Shown here: piece by piece, positions 31,586 through 39,831 of the stretch | Layout: each line of letters starts with the position of its first letter | How positions within the stretch are numbered: position 1 is the stretch's first letter | Origin: Streptomyces triticagri | Lineage (GTDB): Bacteria; Actinomycetota; Actinomycetes; Streptomycetales; Streptomycetaceae | NCBI RefSeq assembly: GCF_003429565.1 | Contig: NZ_QUAK01000088.1 | Location: 1 to 44,849 of the forward strand | DNA: 44,849 nucleotides | Direction of reading: 5' to 3' | The notes under the pieces: generated by a model | The model's input: only the letters and a program-made list of their open reading frames with translations | Databases searched by the model: none | What the model was told of the DNA's origin: nothing | Made by a program: the position numbers and the translations under genes

Positions 31586-31778
31586 GAACTGGCGGAAGTC
31601 GAGCTACAGCAGTGGCGACGGCGGCAACTGCCTGGAGGTCTCCGATCATCTCCTTGCTGCCCGCGCCGTCGTCCCGGTCCGCGATTCCAAGATCGTGGCA
31701 GAGGACGCAGCCGTCCTCACCTTCTCCGCCCCGGCATGGCGCGCCTTCATCGCATCGCTCGGGCCCGTCGCGCCCTGA
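31563..31778 (+). CDS. DUF397 domain protein
   Basis: 71 residues with the typical features WRKSSYSSGDGGNCLEVSD and VPVRDSKI followed by LTFSAPAWRAFIASL. DUF397 proteins are partners, probably modulators, of WhiJ-like XRE regulators. The start lies within the XRE gene, so the two are co-translated. Confidence 0.93.
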   Translation: MKRTNSPENWRKSSYSSGDGGNCLEVSDHLLAARAVVPVRDSKIVAEDAAVLTFSAPAWRAFIASLGPVAP

Positions 31779-31843
31779 CCTGGTCAACTCGGTCGGCCCT
31801 GTGGAAGTCTCAGGCCTCGTGACGGTGAACCCGGGGAGGGCGT

Positions 31844-32280
31844 ATGGCCGTTGTGGGGCAGGGTGGAGGGGCGGCGAGACGTGGGCCGCTGTGGTATCTG
31901 GTGAATGAAGTGCTGGCGTTCGTGATCGAGCTCGCGGCAGTCGCGTCGCTGGCGTGGTGGGATTCGCCACGGGGGACGGGCCCCTGGTGAGCGCGGTGTC
32001 GGGGATCGGGACGCCGGCCGTCGCCGTGCTGCTGTGGGGGATGTTCGCGGCGCCGCGGGCGAAGTACAAGGTCGGGGTGCCGGTCGTGCTGGTCGTGAAG
32101 GCGCTGGTGTTGGGCGGGGGTGCGCTGGCGCTGTACGGGGTCGGGCACGCCGGCCTCGCGATCGGGATGGGCGTCGTGGTGGTCGTGAACACCACGGTGG
32201 TGGAGGTCTGCCGGCGGCTCAGGCCCGAGTGGGCGATTCCGGCAGGCCCCGGAGCAGGGAATCCCGTAGCTGGCAGGTGA
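31844..32280 (+). pseudogene. YrdB (DUF2568) family membrane protein with a frameshift
   Basis: From the ATG at 31844 (GGAGGG upstream) the product reads MAVVGQGGGAARRG and LVNEVLAFVIELAAVASLAWW, the first half of a YrdB-type small membrane protein, and then ends at 31990 in an unrelated tail. The expected continuation GFATGDGPLVSAVSGIGTPAVAVLLWGMFAAPRAKYKVGVPVVLVVKAL follows in another frame to 32280. One missing G in the run at about 31959-31961 explains the break. This could be a real mutation, slippage or a sequencing error; the repaired protein would be about 145 residues, the normal length. Confidence 0.75.
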
Positions 32281-32281
32281 C

Positions 32282-32674
32282 TCAGCCCTCCGTGTCCTCC
32301 TCGCCCTCCGGGGCGAAGACGCAGAACTCGTTGCCCTCCGGGTCCGCCAGCACGTGCCAGAAGACGTCGTCGTCCGGCTCCCGGAGCAGCGTCGCGCCCA
32401 GTGACACGAGCCGGGCAGGGTCGCCCCATACGTCGAGGTGCATGCGGTTCTTCGCGGTATTGGTCTCGGGGACCGGGTTGATCCAGATCAGCGGGCCGGC
32501 CCCGGACGGGTCCTCGATGGGGACCGGCCAGGCGCGCGGGCGTCCGGTGCCGTCGCCCGGGTCCCTCCGTACGTAGCCGAGCGTCTCGCACCACCAGTCG
32601 GCGAGCGCGTGGTGGTCCCGGGCGTCGAGGGCGAGATCCTTGAAACGGGCGGGAGCCCGGTGCGTGTCAGGCAT
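32282..32674 (-). CDS. VOC family protein (glyoxalase-like)
   Basis: 130 residues of the Glyoxalase_6-like group: FKDLALDARDHHALADWWCETLGY at the start, NRMHLDVWGDPARLVSLGATLLREPDDDVFWHVLADPEGNEFCVF at the end, with the DPEGNEFC motif usual for this branch. It is a cytoplasmic protein of unknown substrate. Its stop is one base from the end of the converging YrdB frame. Confidence 0.9.
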   Translation of the reverse strand: MPDTHRAPARFKDLALDARDHHALADWWCETLGYVRRDPGDGTGRPRAWPVPIEDPSGAGPLIWINPVPETNTAKNRMHLDVWGDPARLVSLGATLLREPDDDVFWHVLADPEGNEFCVFAPEGEEDTEG

Positions 32675-32714
32675 GACCCTGATCTGCCCCCGCCGTGCGC
32701 GTCAACACCCGGGC

Positions 32715-33191
32715 TCAGTGCTGGATCAGGCCACCGACCGGGACCGGAGTCACATGGCCGGTCGGCGGGAGGGTCCGGGCCAGGGCAAGGCCCGTGTCGA
32801 CCAGCGACGAGCGGTGCAGGCGGGCGACATCGGGGACGGGAGTCCACGCCACCTCGGCGATGTCGTCGTCCGGGTCCGGCCGCAGCGGACGGCTGCCGGT
32901 GATGCGTACCCGGTAGAAGATGCCGACGTTCTGATGGTCGGGGCCGCCCGGGACGGCGCGTTCGGCCGCGGGGATCAGCCGGGAGTCCACGCCGAGGAGA
33001 CGCTCGACCACCGCCTCGCGGCCCGTCTCCTCCGCGACCTCCCGGACGACCGCGTCGAACGGATCCTCTGCGTGCTCGACCCGACCGCCCGGCAGGGTCC
33101 AGGTGCTTGTGCCCGTCGCGGGCGCGTGACGGGCGAGCAGCACCTGTCCGTCCGCGATGCACACGGCGTACGCAGCCAGCCGGAAACTCAT
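32715..33191 (-). CDS. Nudix hydrolase
   Basis: 158 residues with a clear Nudix box starting at G35 (GGRVEHAEDPFDAVVREVAEETG, REVAEETG motif near residues 50-57) that hydrolyses a nucleoside diphosphate linked to another group; the substrate is not deducible. The ATG at 33191 overlaps the stop of the acetyltransferase gene (ATGA), so the two are coupled. Confidence 0.93.
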   Translation of the reverse strand: MSFRLAAYAVCIADGQVLLARHAPATGTSTWTLPGGRVEHAEDPFDAVVREVAEETGREAVVERLLGVDSRLIPAAERAVPGGPDHQNVGIFYRVRITGSRPLRPDPDDDIAEVAWTPVPDVARLHRSSLVDTGLALARTLPPTGHVTPVPVGGLIQH

Positions 33192-33688
33192 CCCGCCAAT
33201 TCCCACACAAGCACCGCGCACACCCCGTCCTCCTCCGCGCCCGTGCCGCGGTAGGCCCTCAGCGCAGGGTCGTTGTCGCGTTCGACGCCGACCCACATGT
33301 CGTAGCAGTCGAGGTCGCGGGAGAGGGCGAGGAGGGTGTGGATGAGGGCGGTGGCGAGGCCGCGGCGGCGGTACGGCTCGGCGACGCCCAGTTCGTAGAG
33401 GCACATCTCGACGCCCTTGTCGGGATGCAGCATCTCGATGCCCGTGATGAAACCGACCGGGATGCCGGGCGGTGCGTCCGGCGCGTACGCGAGGAACATG
33501 TGGTGGCCCGGCGCCGCCAGGAAGCGCCGGGTGGCCTCCGGGTACGGAGTGGAGTCGAAGAGCTCCGGCGCCGCGAGCACCTCCTCGACGGTCGTGGCCC
33601 GGCGGATGTCGTGCTCCTGGCGACCGGTCCCGTGCTCGGGGCGACCGCTGTCGTGACCCGTTTCACTCTCAGGATTCACAGGGTTCAT
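33188..33688 (-). CDS. GNAT family N-acetyltransferase, AAC(3)-I-like
   Basis: 166 residues. The acetyl-CoA-binding signature appears as LYELGVAEPYRRRGLATALIHTLLALSRDLDCYDMWVGVERDNDPALRAYRGTGAEED, an order of motifs characteristic of the aminoglycoside 3-N-acetyltransferase I group, with a variable N-terminus. Membership does not prove drug modification; many chromosomal relatives have unknown acceptors. It is the upstream partner of the Nudix gene. Confidence 0.85.
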   Translation of the reverse strand: MNPVNPESETGHDSGRPEHGTGRQEHDIRRATTVEEVLAAPELFDSTPYPEATRRFLAAPGHHMFLAYAPDAPPGIPVGFITGIEMLHPDKGVEMCLYELGVAEPYRRRGLATALIHTLLALSRDLDCYDMWVGVERDNDPALRAYRGTGAEEDGVCAVLVWELAG

Positions 33689-33793
33689 GGCCGTGTTCGT
33701 ACCACGGGTGCGGTACGCGAGGCAGGTCATATACGCCTCCGGGAGGTGGACGGGTTCCGCCCGGCGGGGGCAGTGGATGTCCGAGGTCGCCCG

Positions 33794-33799
33794 TACGGT
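33794..33799 (+). promoter_or_regulatory. -10 box of a probable leaderless promoter (hydrolase-ABC fusion)
   Basis: TACGGT ends 7 bases before the ATG at 33807 and no ribosome site precedes that ATG. An upstream in-frame ATG at 33777 with a G-rich site is possible but would put the box inside the gene. Confidence 0.5.
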
Positions 33800-33806
33800 T
33801 GAGCGC

Positions 33807-36452
33807 ATGGATCTCCGATTGCCCCGGCCGCCGGCCGCCTGGCTGCACGGACGGCGGCTCGTCGCGACGCTCGCCGTCCTGCTCGTGCTGATCGGCGCCG
33901 GCACCTGGACGGCCGTCGCCACCGGCGGTGAGCCCGAGGTGCGGCGCACCGACCAGCTGCTGCGACACGACGGGGTGCGCATCGACACCTCGTACTTCAC
34001 CTCGGGCCCCGCGGGCGAGAAGCGGCCGGCGGTCCTGCTCGGGCACGGCTTCGGCGGCAGCAAGGACGACGTGCGGGAGCAGGCCGAGCAGCTCGCCCGC
34101 GAGGGGTACGCGGTGCTGACCTGGTCGGCCCGCGGCTTCGGCCGCACCACGGGGAAGATCGGGCTGAACGACCCGAAGGCCGAGGTCGCCGACGCCTCCC
34201 GGCTCATCGACTGGCTGGCGAAGCGCCCCGAGGTGCAGCTCGACAAGGGCGGTGACCCGCGGGTCGGCATGAGCGGCGCCTCGTACGGCGGCGCGGTCGC
34301 CCTGCTGGCCGCGGGGTACGACAAGCGGGTGGACGCGATCGCCCCGCAGATCACCTACTGGAATCTGGCGGACGCACTGTTCCCCGACGGGGTGTTCAAG
34401 AAACTGTGGGCCGGGACGTTCTTCTCGGCCGGCGGCGGCTGCAAGAACTTCGAGAAACAGCTCTGCGAGATGTACGAGCGGGTCGCGGTCTCCGGGAAGC
34501 CCGACGACAAGGCGCGCGACCTGCTCGAAGCGCGCAGCCCGTCCGCGGTCGGCAGCAAGATCAATGTGCCCAGCCTGATCGTGCAGGGCCAGACCGACTC
34601 GCTGTTCCCGCTCGGCCAGGCGGACACCATGGCCAAGACCATCGGGGACAACGGCGCACCGGTCGCCGTCGACTGGATCTCCGGCGGCCACGACGGCGGG
34701 GACGGCGAGCAGGACCGGATCACCGGTCGCGTCGGCGCCTGGTTCGACCGCTATCTGAAGGAGGACACCTCCGCCGACACCGGGCCGGCCTTCCGCGTCA
34801 GCCGGGCCGGAGGCGTCGACTCCACGGACGGCAGGACACAGCTGCGGGGCGCCACGGACTCCGCGTACCCGGGTCTGGACAGCGGCGATCGGGCGATCGC
34901 ACTCGGCGGCGGCACGCGGACCTTCGAGAATCCGGCCGGCGCGGGGCCGCCGGCGATCTCGGGAGTCCCCGGAATCACCGGCGGTATGACGCAGCTCAGC
35001 GCGCTCGGCATCGGCGGTCTGTCGATGGACTTCCCCGGCCAGCACGCCCGTTTCGACTCCCAGCCGCTCGACCGCGACCTGCGGATCACCGGCTCGCCGA
35101 CGGTCACCGTGCGGGTCGAGTCGAGCCGCGAGGACGCCGTGCTGTTCGGCAAGGTGTACGACGTGGGGCCGAAGGGCACCGAGCAGGTGCTGCCCTCCCA
35201 ACTCGTCACGCCCGTGCGGGTGGCGGACGCCGGGAAGGGCAAGGACGTCGAGCTGACGCTGCCCGCGATCGACCACGAGGTGCAGGCCGGTCACCGGCTG
35301 CGGTTCGTCGTCTCGGCCACCGACCTCGGGTACGCCTCGCCGGCGGAGCCCGCCACGTACAAGGTGACGCCGCAGAGCGACCTGCATGTGCCGACCGCGC
35401 CGAGCGTGACCAATGAGGCGACGCCCGTGCCCGCCTGGGTGTGGATCGCCCCGCTCGGCGCCGCGGCGGTGGCGGCCGGTCTGCTCGTCACCGCACGGCG
35501 TCGCACGGCGAGCCCGCCACCGGATCCCGCGCTCGCCGAAGTGCCCCTGCAGATCACCGACTTGAGCAAGAAGTACGCGAAGAAGTCGGAGCGGTACGCG
35601 GTCAGCGACCTCTCCTTCCGGGTGGAGAAGGGCCAGGTCCTCGGCCTCCTCGGGCCGAACGGCGCGGGCAAGACCACCACCCTGCGCATGCTGATGGGCC
35701 TGATCCGGCCGGACGGCGGCGAGATCCGCGTCTTCGGGCACGCGATCCGGCCGGGCGCGCCGGTGCTGTCCCGGGTCGGGGCGTTCGTGGAGGGCGCCGG
35801 CTTCCTGCCGCATCTGTCCGGCCGGGAGAATCTGGAGCTGTACTGGCAGGCCACCGGCCGCCCCGCCGAGGACGCGCACATCGAGGAGGCGCTGGAGATC
35901 GCCGGGCTCGGTGACGCCCTCTCGCGCGCGGTCCGCACGTACTCGCAGGGCATGCGGCAGCGGCTCGCCATCGCCCAGGCCATGCTCGGCCTTCCGGACC
36001 TGCTGATCCTGGACGAGCCGACCAACGGCCTCGACCCGCCGCAGATCCGCGAGATGCGCGAGGTGATGATCCGGTACGCGGCGGGCGGCCGCACCGTGAT
36101 CGTCTCCAGCCATCTGCTCGCCGAGGTCGAGCAGTCCTGCACCCACCTCGTGGTGATGGACCGCGGCCGTCTGGTGCAGGCCGGGCCGGTCGCCGAGATC
36201 ACCGGGTCCGGCGAGACGCTCCTGGTCAGCACCGAGGTGCCGCCGCAGGAGGCGCTGGTCGGCAAGGTGGACGCGCTGCCCGGGGTGGGCTCCGCGGTCG
36301 CCGTGGACGGCGGGATGCTCGTCCGGCTCGACGGCGCCTCGGTGCCGGTGCTGCTCGCCGAGCTGATACGCCTCGACGTGCCGGTCACCGCTGTCGGGCC
36401 GCACCGGCGGCTCGAGGACGCGTTCCTGACTCTGATCGGAGGCTCCGCGTGA
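33807..36452 (+). CDS. Alpha/beta hydrolase fused to an ABC transporter ATPase
   Basis: 881 residues with four parts: a membrane anchor (about 18-38); an alpha/beta hydrolase of the CocE/X-Pro dipeptidyl-peptidase (S15) type with catalytic candidates S159 (GASYGG), D264 and H295, followed by the beta-rich S15 C-terminal domain (to about 530); a second transmembrane helix (about 543-562); and a complete ABC ATPase with Walker A GPNGAGKT (616-623), signature SQGMRQR (S713) and Walker B LILDEPT (D736). Topology would put the hydrolase outside and the ATPase inside the cell. The permease gene overlaps its stop, so the pair forms an ABC-2-type exporter. The enzyme substrate and cargo are unknown. 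Confidence 0.92.
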   Translation: MDLRLPRPPAAWLHGRRLVATLAVLLVLIGAGTWTAVATGGEPEVRRTDQLLRHDGVRIDTSYFTSGPAGEKRPAVLLGHGFGGSKDDVREQAEQLAREGYAVLTWSARGFGRTTGKIGLNDPKAEVADASRLIDWLAKRPEVQLDKGGDPRVGMSGASYGGAVALLAAGYDKRVDAIAPQITYWNLADALFPDGVFKKLWAGTFFSAGGGCKNFEKQLCEMYERVAVSGKPDDKARDLLEARSPSAVGSKINVPSLIVQGQTDSLFPLGQADTMAKTIGDNGAPVAVDWISGGHDGGDGEQDRITGRVGAWFDRYLKEDTSADTGPAFRVSRAGGVDSTDGRTQLRGATDSAYPGLDSGDRAIALGGGTRTFENPAGAGPPAISGVPGITGGMTQLSALGIGGLSMDFPGQHARFDSQPLDRDLRITGSPTVTVRVESSREDAVLFGKVYDVGPKGTEQVLPSQLVTPVRVADAGKGKDVELTLPAIDHEVQAGHRLRFVVSATDLGYASPAEPATYKVTPQSDLHVPTAPSVTNEATPVPAWVWIAPLGAAAVAAGLLVTARRRTASPPPDPALAEVPLQITDLSKKYAKKSERYAVSDLSFRVEKGQVLGLLGPNGAGKTTTLRMLMGLIRPDGGEIRVFGHAIRPGAPVLSRVGAFVEGAGFLPHLSGRENLELYWQATGRPAEDAHIEEALEIAGLGDALSRAVRTYSQGMRQRLAIAQAMLGLPDLLILDEPTNGLDPPQIREMREVMIRYAAGGRTVIVSSHLLAEVEQSCTHLVVMDRGRLVQAGPVAEITGSGETLLVSTEVPPQEALVGKVDALPGVGSAVAVDGGMLVRLDGASVPVLLAELIRLDVPVTAVGPHRRLEDAFLTLIGGSA

Positions 36453-37306
36453 GCACGCTCACCGAGTCCGCACCCGGATTCCGGCCGGGCCGCACCCTGC
36501 CGCTGCGGGTGGAGGCGGTGCGCCAGTTGAAGCGGCGGCGTACCCAGGTGATGGGCCTGGTCCTTGCGCTCCTGCCGTTCGTGCTCGTGGCCGCCTTCGC
36601 CATCGGCGGTACGCCGGAGGGCAATCCGCAGCGCGGTCCCTCGCTGATGCAGACGGCCACCGAGTCCGGTGCGAACTTCGCCGCGACCTGTCTCTTCGTC
36701 TCGGCGGGCTTCCTGCTCGTGGTGCCGGTGGCGCTGTTCTGCGGGGACACCGTGGCGTCGGAGGCGAGCTGGTCGTCGCTGCGGTATCTGCTGGCGGCGC
36801 CGGTGCCGCGAGCCCGGCTGCTGTGGAGCAAGCTGGCCGTGGCGCTCGCCTTCAGTGCGGCCGCGATGGTGCTGCTTCCGCTGGTCGCGCTCGTGGTGGG
36901 GACGGCCGCGTACGGCTGGGGGCCGCTGGAGCTGCCCACCGGCGGAGGTCTCGCGGCGGGCGATGCGGCCTGGCGGCTCACCGTGGTGGTCGGCTACGTC
37001 TTCGCGTCCCAACTGGTCACCGCCGGGCTCGCGTTCTGGCTCTCGACCAAGACGGACGCCCCGCTGGGCGCGGTCGGCGGTGCGGTCGGACTGACCATCG
37101 TGGGCAACGTCCTGGACGCGGTCACCGCCCTGGGCGACTGGCGCAACGCGCTGCCGGCGCACTGGCAGTTCGCCTGGGTGGACGCGCTGCAGCCACGGCC
37201 GGAGTGGGGCGGGATGCTGCAGGGCACGGCGGTCTCGGTGACGTATGCGCTGGTGCTTTTCGCGCTTGCGTTCCGGGCGTTCACCCGGAAGGACATCGTG
37301 TCCTGA
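36449..37306 (+). CDS. ABC-2 type transporter permease
   Basis: 285 residues with six predicted membrane segments, among them VMGLVLALLPFVLVAAFAIGG, CLFVSAGFLLVVPVALFCGDTVASEAS and VTYALVLFALAFRAFTRKDI, typical of ABC-2 membrane subunits. The GTG lies in the stop of the hydrolase-ATPase gene (GTGA), so it is the dedicated partner of that protein. A weak hairpin (GGGTC/GACCC, about 37318-37329) follows. Confidence 0.93.
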   Translation: MSTLTESAPGFRPGRTLPLRVEAVRQLKRRRTQVMGLVLALLPFVLVAAFAIGGTPEGNPQRGPSLMQTATESGANFAATCLFVSAGFLLVVPVALFCGDTVASEASWSSLRYLLAAPVPRARLLWSKLAVALAFSAAAMVLLPLVALVVGTAAYGWGPLELPTGGGLAAGDAAWRLTVVVGYVFASQLVTAGLAFWLSTKTDAPLGAVGGAVGLTIVGNVLDAVTALGDWRNALPAHWQFAWVDALQPRPEWGGMLQGTAVSVTYALVLFALAFRAFTRKDIVS

Positions 37307-37503
37307 GAAACGCGGCAGGGTCCTGACCCGCGCGCCTCGTGGCGGCCGGATGGCGCGACGCGTGGCCGTGTCGCGCGAGTCGTGGCCGATGTGCGTAACC
37401 GGCCGTGTCGCCGAATCGAGATCGTTCCGATACCGCGGAGGCGGCTCCGGCTCGGCCTCCCGTTCGTCACAGTGCCATGCACAGGCGAACCGAGGGGGAC
37501 GGG

Positions 37504-39156
37504 ATGCGGGACGTACGAGAAAGGGTCCGGCGCGGGCGGCGCGCACGCAGGGGGCTGCTCGCGGCGGTGCTCGCGGGCGGGGTCCTGCTGACGGGCTGCA
37601 CGAGCGGCGGGGGCAACAGTGCGGCGAAGGACTCGGGCGCGCGGGAGGGCGCCGGCGCGCCCGCGCCCGACGTGCCCCGGCCCGCCCAGTCGGCGGGCCC
37701 GGACGGGGCGCAGCAGGACGGCAATCAGGACACGGCACGGGGTGCGGCGCCGCCACCGGACTATCTGTCCACCTTTGCGCTGGACGTGGACACCGCCTCG
37801 TACGGCTACGCCCGGCGCACCTTGGAGCGTGGCCGGATGCCTCAGCCGTCGACGGTACGGCCCGAGGAGTTCGTCAACAGCTTCCGGCAGGACTACGAAC
37901 GCCCGGACGGCAACGGCTTCTCGGTGTCCGTGGACGGGGCCCGCGCGCCGGGCGGCGACGACTGGTCGTTGCTGCGGGTCGGGCTCGCGACCGCGGCGCC
38001 GAAGCCGAGCAGCAAGCGGCCGCCGGCGGCGCTGACCTTCGTCATCGACGTGTCCGGGTCGATGGCCGAGCCGGGCCGGCTCGATCTGGTCAAGAAGTCG
38101 CTCGGCATCATGACCGACCAACTGCGGCCGGACGACTCGGTGTCGCTCGTGACGTTCAGCACCGAGGCGGAGACGGTGCTGCCGATGACCCGGCTCGGCG
38201 ACCACCGTGGCCGGGTGCGGGACGCGGTCGACTCGCTGTCGCCGCAGGACTCCACGAATCTGGACGCGGGCATCCAGGAGGGGTACGAGGTCGCGGTCGA
38301 GGGGCGGAAGAAGGGGGCGACGAACCGGGTCGTGCTGCTGTCGGACGCGCTCGCCAACACGGGGGACACCGGCGCGGACGCCATTCTGGAGAAGATCTCC
38401 ACGGCTCGGCGGGAGCACGGGATCACGCTGTTCGGGGTCGGCGTGGGGAGCGACTACGGGGACGCGCTGATGGAGCGGCTCACCAACAAGGGTGACGGGC
38501 ACACGAGTTATGTGTCCGACATCGACGAGGCGCGGAAGGTGTTCTGCGACGAGCTGCCGGCGCACATCGATCTCAAGGCGCGCGATGCGAAGGCGCAGGT
38601 CGCGTTCGACCGCAGGACGGTCGAGAAGTTCCGGCTCATCGGGTACGACAACCGGCAGGTCGCGGACGAGGACTTCCGCGACGACCGGGTGGACGGCGGG
38701 GAGGTCGGGCCCGGGCACACGGTGACCGCGTTGTATGCGGTGCGGTTGAAGGCGGGGGCGGTGGCCTCCGGCGGGAAGGTGGCGACGGCTACGGTGCGAT
38801 GGCTCGACCCGAAGACCCGGGAGGCGTCGGAGGAGTCCTCGGGGATCGAGGCGGGGGCCCTTCGGGAGAGTGTCTGGGAGGGGGCGGATCGCAACTTCCA
38901 GGTGGCTGTGGTGGCGGCGTACTTCGCTGACGCGTTGCGGGCGCGGGGGCCCGTGGAGGATGGGGGTGAGTCGCCCCGGGGCGGAGGGTCGTCGCGGGAT
39001 GACGGTGCTGCCGGGGAGATGCGGGGGCCGTTGCCCGGGGCGCTCGGGTTCGGTGAGTTGGCCGAGCGGGCTCGGGGGTTGGCGGAGTCGTCCTCGGACG
39101 ACGCTGTGCGGGGGCTCGCTGAGGCGGTGTCGCGGGCGCGGGATCTTGGGGTGTGA
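37504..39156 (+). CDS. Von Willebrand factor A domain lipoprotein (YfbK-like)
   Basis: 550 residues from the ATG at 37504, which has GAGGGGGA ahead. A lipoprotein signal (RRGRRARRGLLAAVLAGGVLLTGC, lipidated Cys32) is followed by a disordered linker, the von Willebrand N-region (TFALDVDTASYGYARRTL), a VWA domain with the MIDAS motif DVSGSM (D182), and a DUF3520 C-terminal domain. The protein would be anchored on the outer face of the membrane and bind partners through a divalent metal. Its role is not known in this family. The long open frame upstream of 37504 is not needed. Confidence 0.9.
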   Translation: MRDVRERVRRGRRARRGLLAAVLAGGVLLTGCTSGGGNSAAKDSGAREGAGAPAPDVPRPAQSAGPDGAQQDGNQDTARGAAPPPDYLSTFALDVDTASYGYARRTLERGRMPQPSTVRPEEFVNSFRQDYERPDGNGFSVSVDGARAPGGDDWSLLRVGLATAAPKPSSKRPPAALTFVIDVSGSMAEPGRLDLVKKSLGIMTDQLRPDDSVSLVTFSTEAETVLPMTRLGDHRGRVRDAVDSLSPQDSTNLDAGIQEGYEVAVEGRKKGATNRVVLLSDALANTGDTGADAILEKISTARREHGITLFGVGVGSDYGDALMERLTNKGDGHTSYVSDIDEARKVFCDELPAHIDLKARDAKAQVAFDRRTVEKFRLIGYDNRQVADEDFRDDRVDGGEVGPGHTVTALYAVRLKAGAVASGGKVATATVRWLDPKTREASEESSGIEAGALRESVWEGADRNFQVAVVAAYFADALRARGPVEDGGESPRGGGSSRDDGAAGEMRGPLPGALGFGELAERARGLAESSSDDAVRGLAEAVSRARDLGV

Positions 39157-39216
39157 GGTTGCGTTCGGCGTCCGGGCCGGGGTCTGTGTGTGCCAGGCCC
39201 CGGCCCTGGGGGCCTT

Positions 39217-39407
39217 GTCCTCAAACGCCGGACGGGCTCAAGTCGGCCCTGGCGGGCCTCGTCCTCAAACGCCGGACCGGCTGAAAGATGTCCTCAATCG
39301 CCGGACGGGCTGAGGGTGGGCCCCGGACGGGCTGAGGGTCGCCCCGGACGGGCTGAGGGTGGCCCCGGACCCGCTGAAGGATGTCCTCAAGCGCCGGACG
39401 GGCTGGA
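39217..39407. repeat. Cluster of seven 'CGCCGGACGGGCT' intergenic repeat units
   Basis: Four full units of the form GTCCTCAAACGCCGGACGGGCTGAA start at 39217, 39261, 39290 and 39383, and three shorter CCCCGGACGGGCTGAG-like units lie near 39321, 39342 and 39364. Copies of this sequence are scattered between genes in many Streptomyces genomes. Several units can pair with an inverted copy, but all seven here are in the same direction. The last unit supplies the C-terminal codons and stop of the VOC gene on the minus strand. Confidence 0.9.
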
Positions 39408-39818
39408 AGTGCGGGGCTGGTTGAAGCGGAGCATGTTGCCCGAGGGGTCTCGGAAGGCGCAGTCGCGGACGCCGTAGGGCTGGTCGACCGGCTCCTGGAG
39501 GACCTCGCCGCCGGCCGCGCTGATCCGCTCGAAGGTGGCGTCGCAGTCGTCGGTCTCGAAAAGGACGCCGCGCAGCAGACCCTTGGCGAGCAGTTCGGCC
39601 ATGGCCTGCCGGTCCTCGGCCGAGGCGTTCGGGTCGGCGAGCGGCGGCTCGAGGACGATGCTGACGTCCGGCTGCGCGGGGGACCCGACCGTCACCCAGC
39701 GCATCCCCTCGAAGCCGACGTCGTCGCGGACCTCGAGCCCGAGGATGTCCCGGTAGAAGGCGAGGGCCTTGTCGTGGTCGTGGACGGCGATGAAGCAGGT
39801 GGAGAGTTTGATGTCCAT
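39387..39818 (-). CDS. VOC family protein (glyoxalase-like)
   Basis: 143 residues: MDIKLSTCFIAVHDHDKALAFYRDILGLEVRDDVGFEGMRWVTVG and, at the end, YGVRDCAFRDPSGNMLRFNQ, the normal end of this VOC group. The last nine residues (PRTSSPSGA) come from the intergenic repeat and are extra. TAGCGT ends seven bases before the ATG, suggesting a leaderless transcript, although the AraC-type gene ends only ten bases upstream and the two could also be read together. Confidence 0.9.
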   Translation of the reverse strand: MDIKLSTCFIAVHDHDKALAFYRDILGLEVRDDVGFEGMRWVTVGSPAQPDVSIVLEPPLADPNASAEDRQAMAELLAKGLLRGVLFETDDCDATFERISAAGGEVLQEPVDQPYGVRDCAFRDPSGNMLRFNQPRTSSPSGA

Positions 39819-39825
39819 GCGCTTC

Positions 39826-39831
39826 ACGCTA
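39826..39831 (-). promoter_or_regulatory. -10 box of a probable leaderless promoter (VOC gene)
   Basis: TAGCGT on the minus strand lies 7 bases before the ATG at 39818 and just overlaps the end of the AraC-family gene. Confidence 0.45.

Noticed and set aside
33188..33688. Calling the GNAT protein an aminoglycoside resistance enzyme
   Set aside because: The motif order is AAC(3)-I-like, but chromosomal relatives have varied acceptors and there is no resistance context.
39217..39407. CRISPR-like repeat array
   Set aside because: Unit spacing is irregular (about 20-45 bases), spacers are not unique and the unit is the known intergenic repeat of the genus; no cas genes are present.
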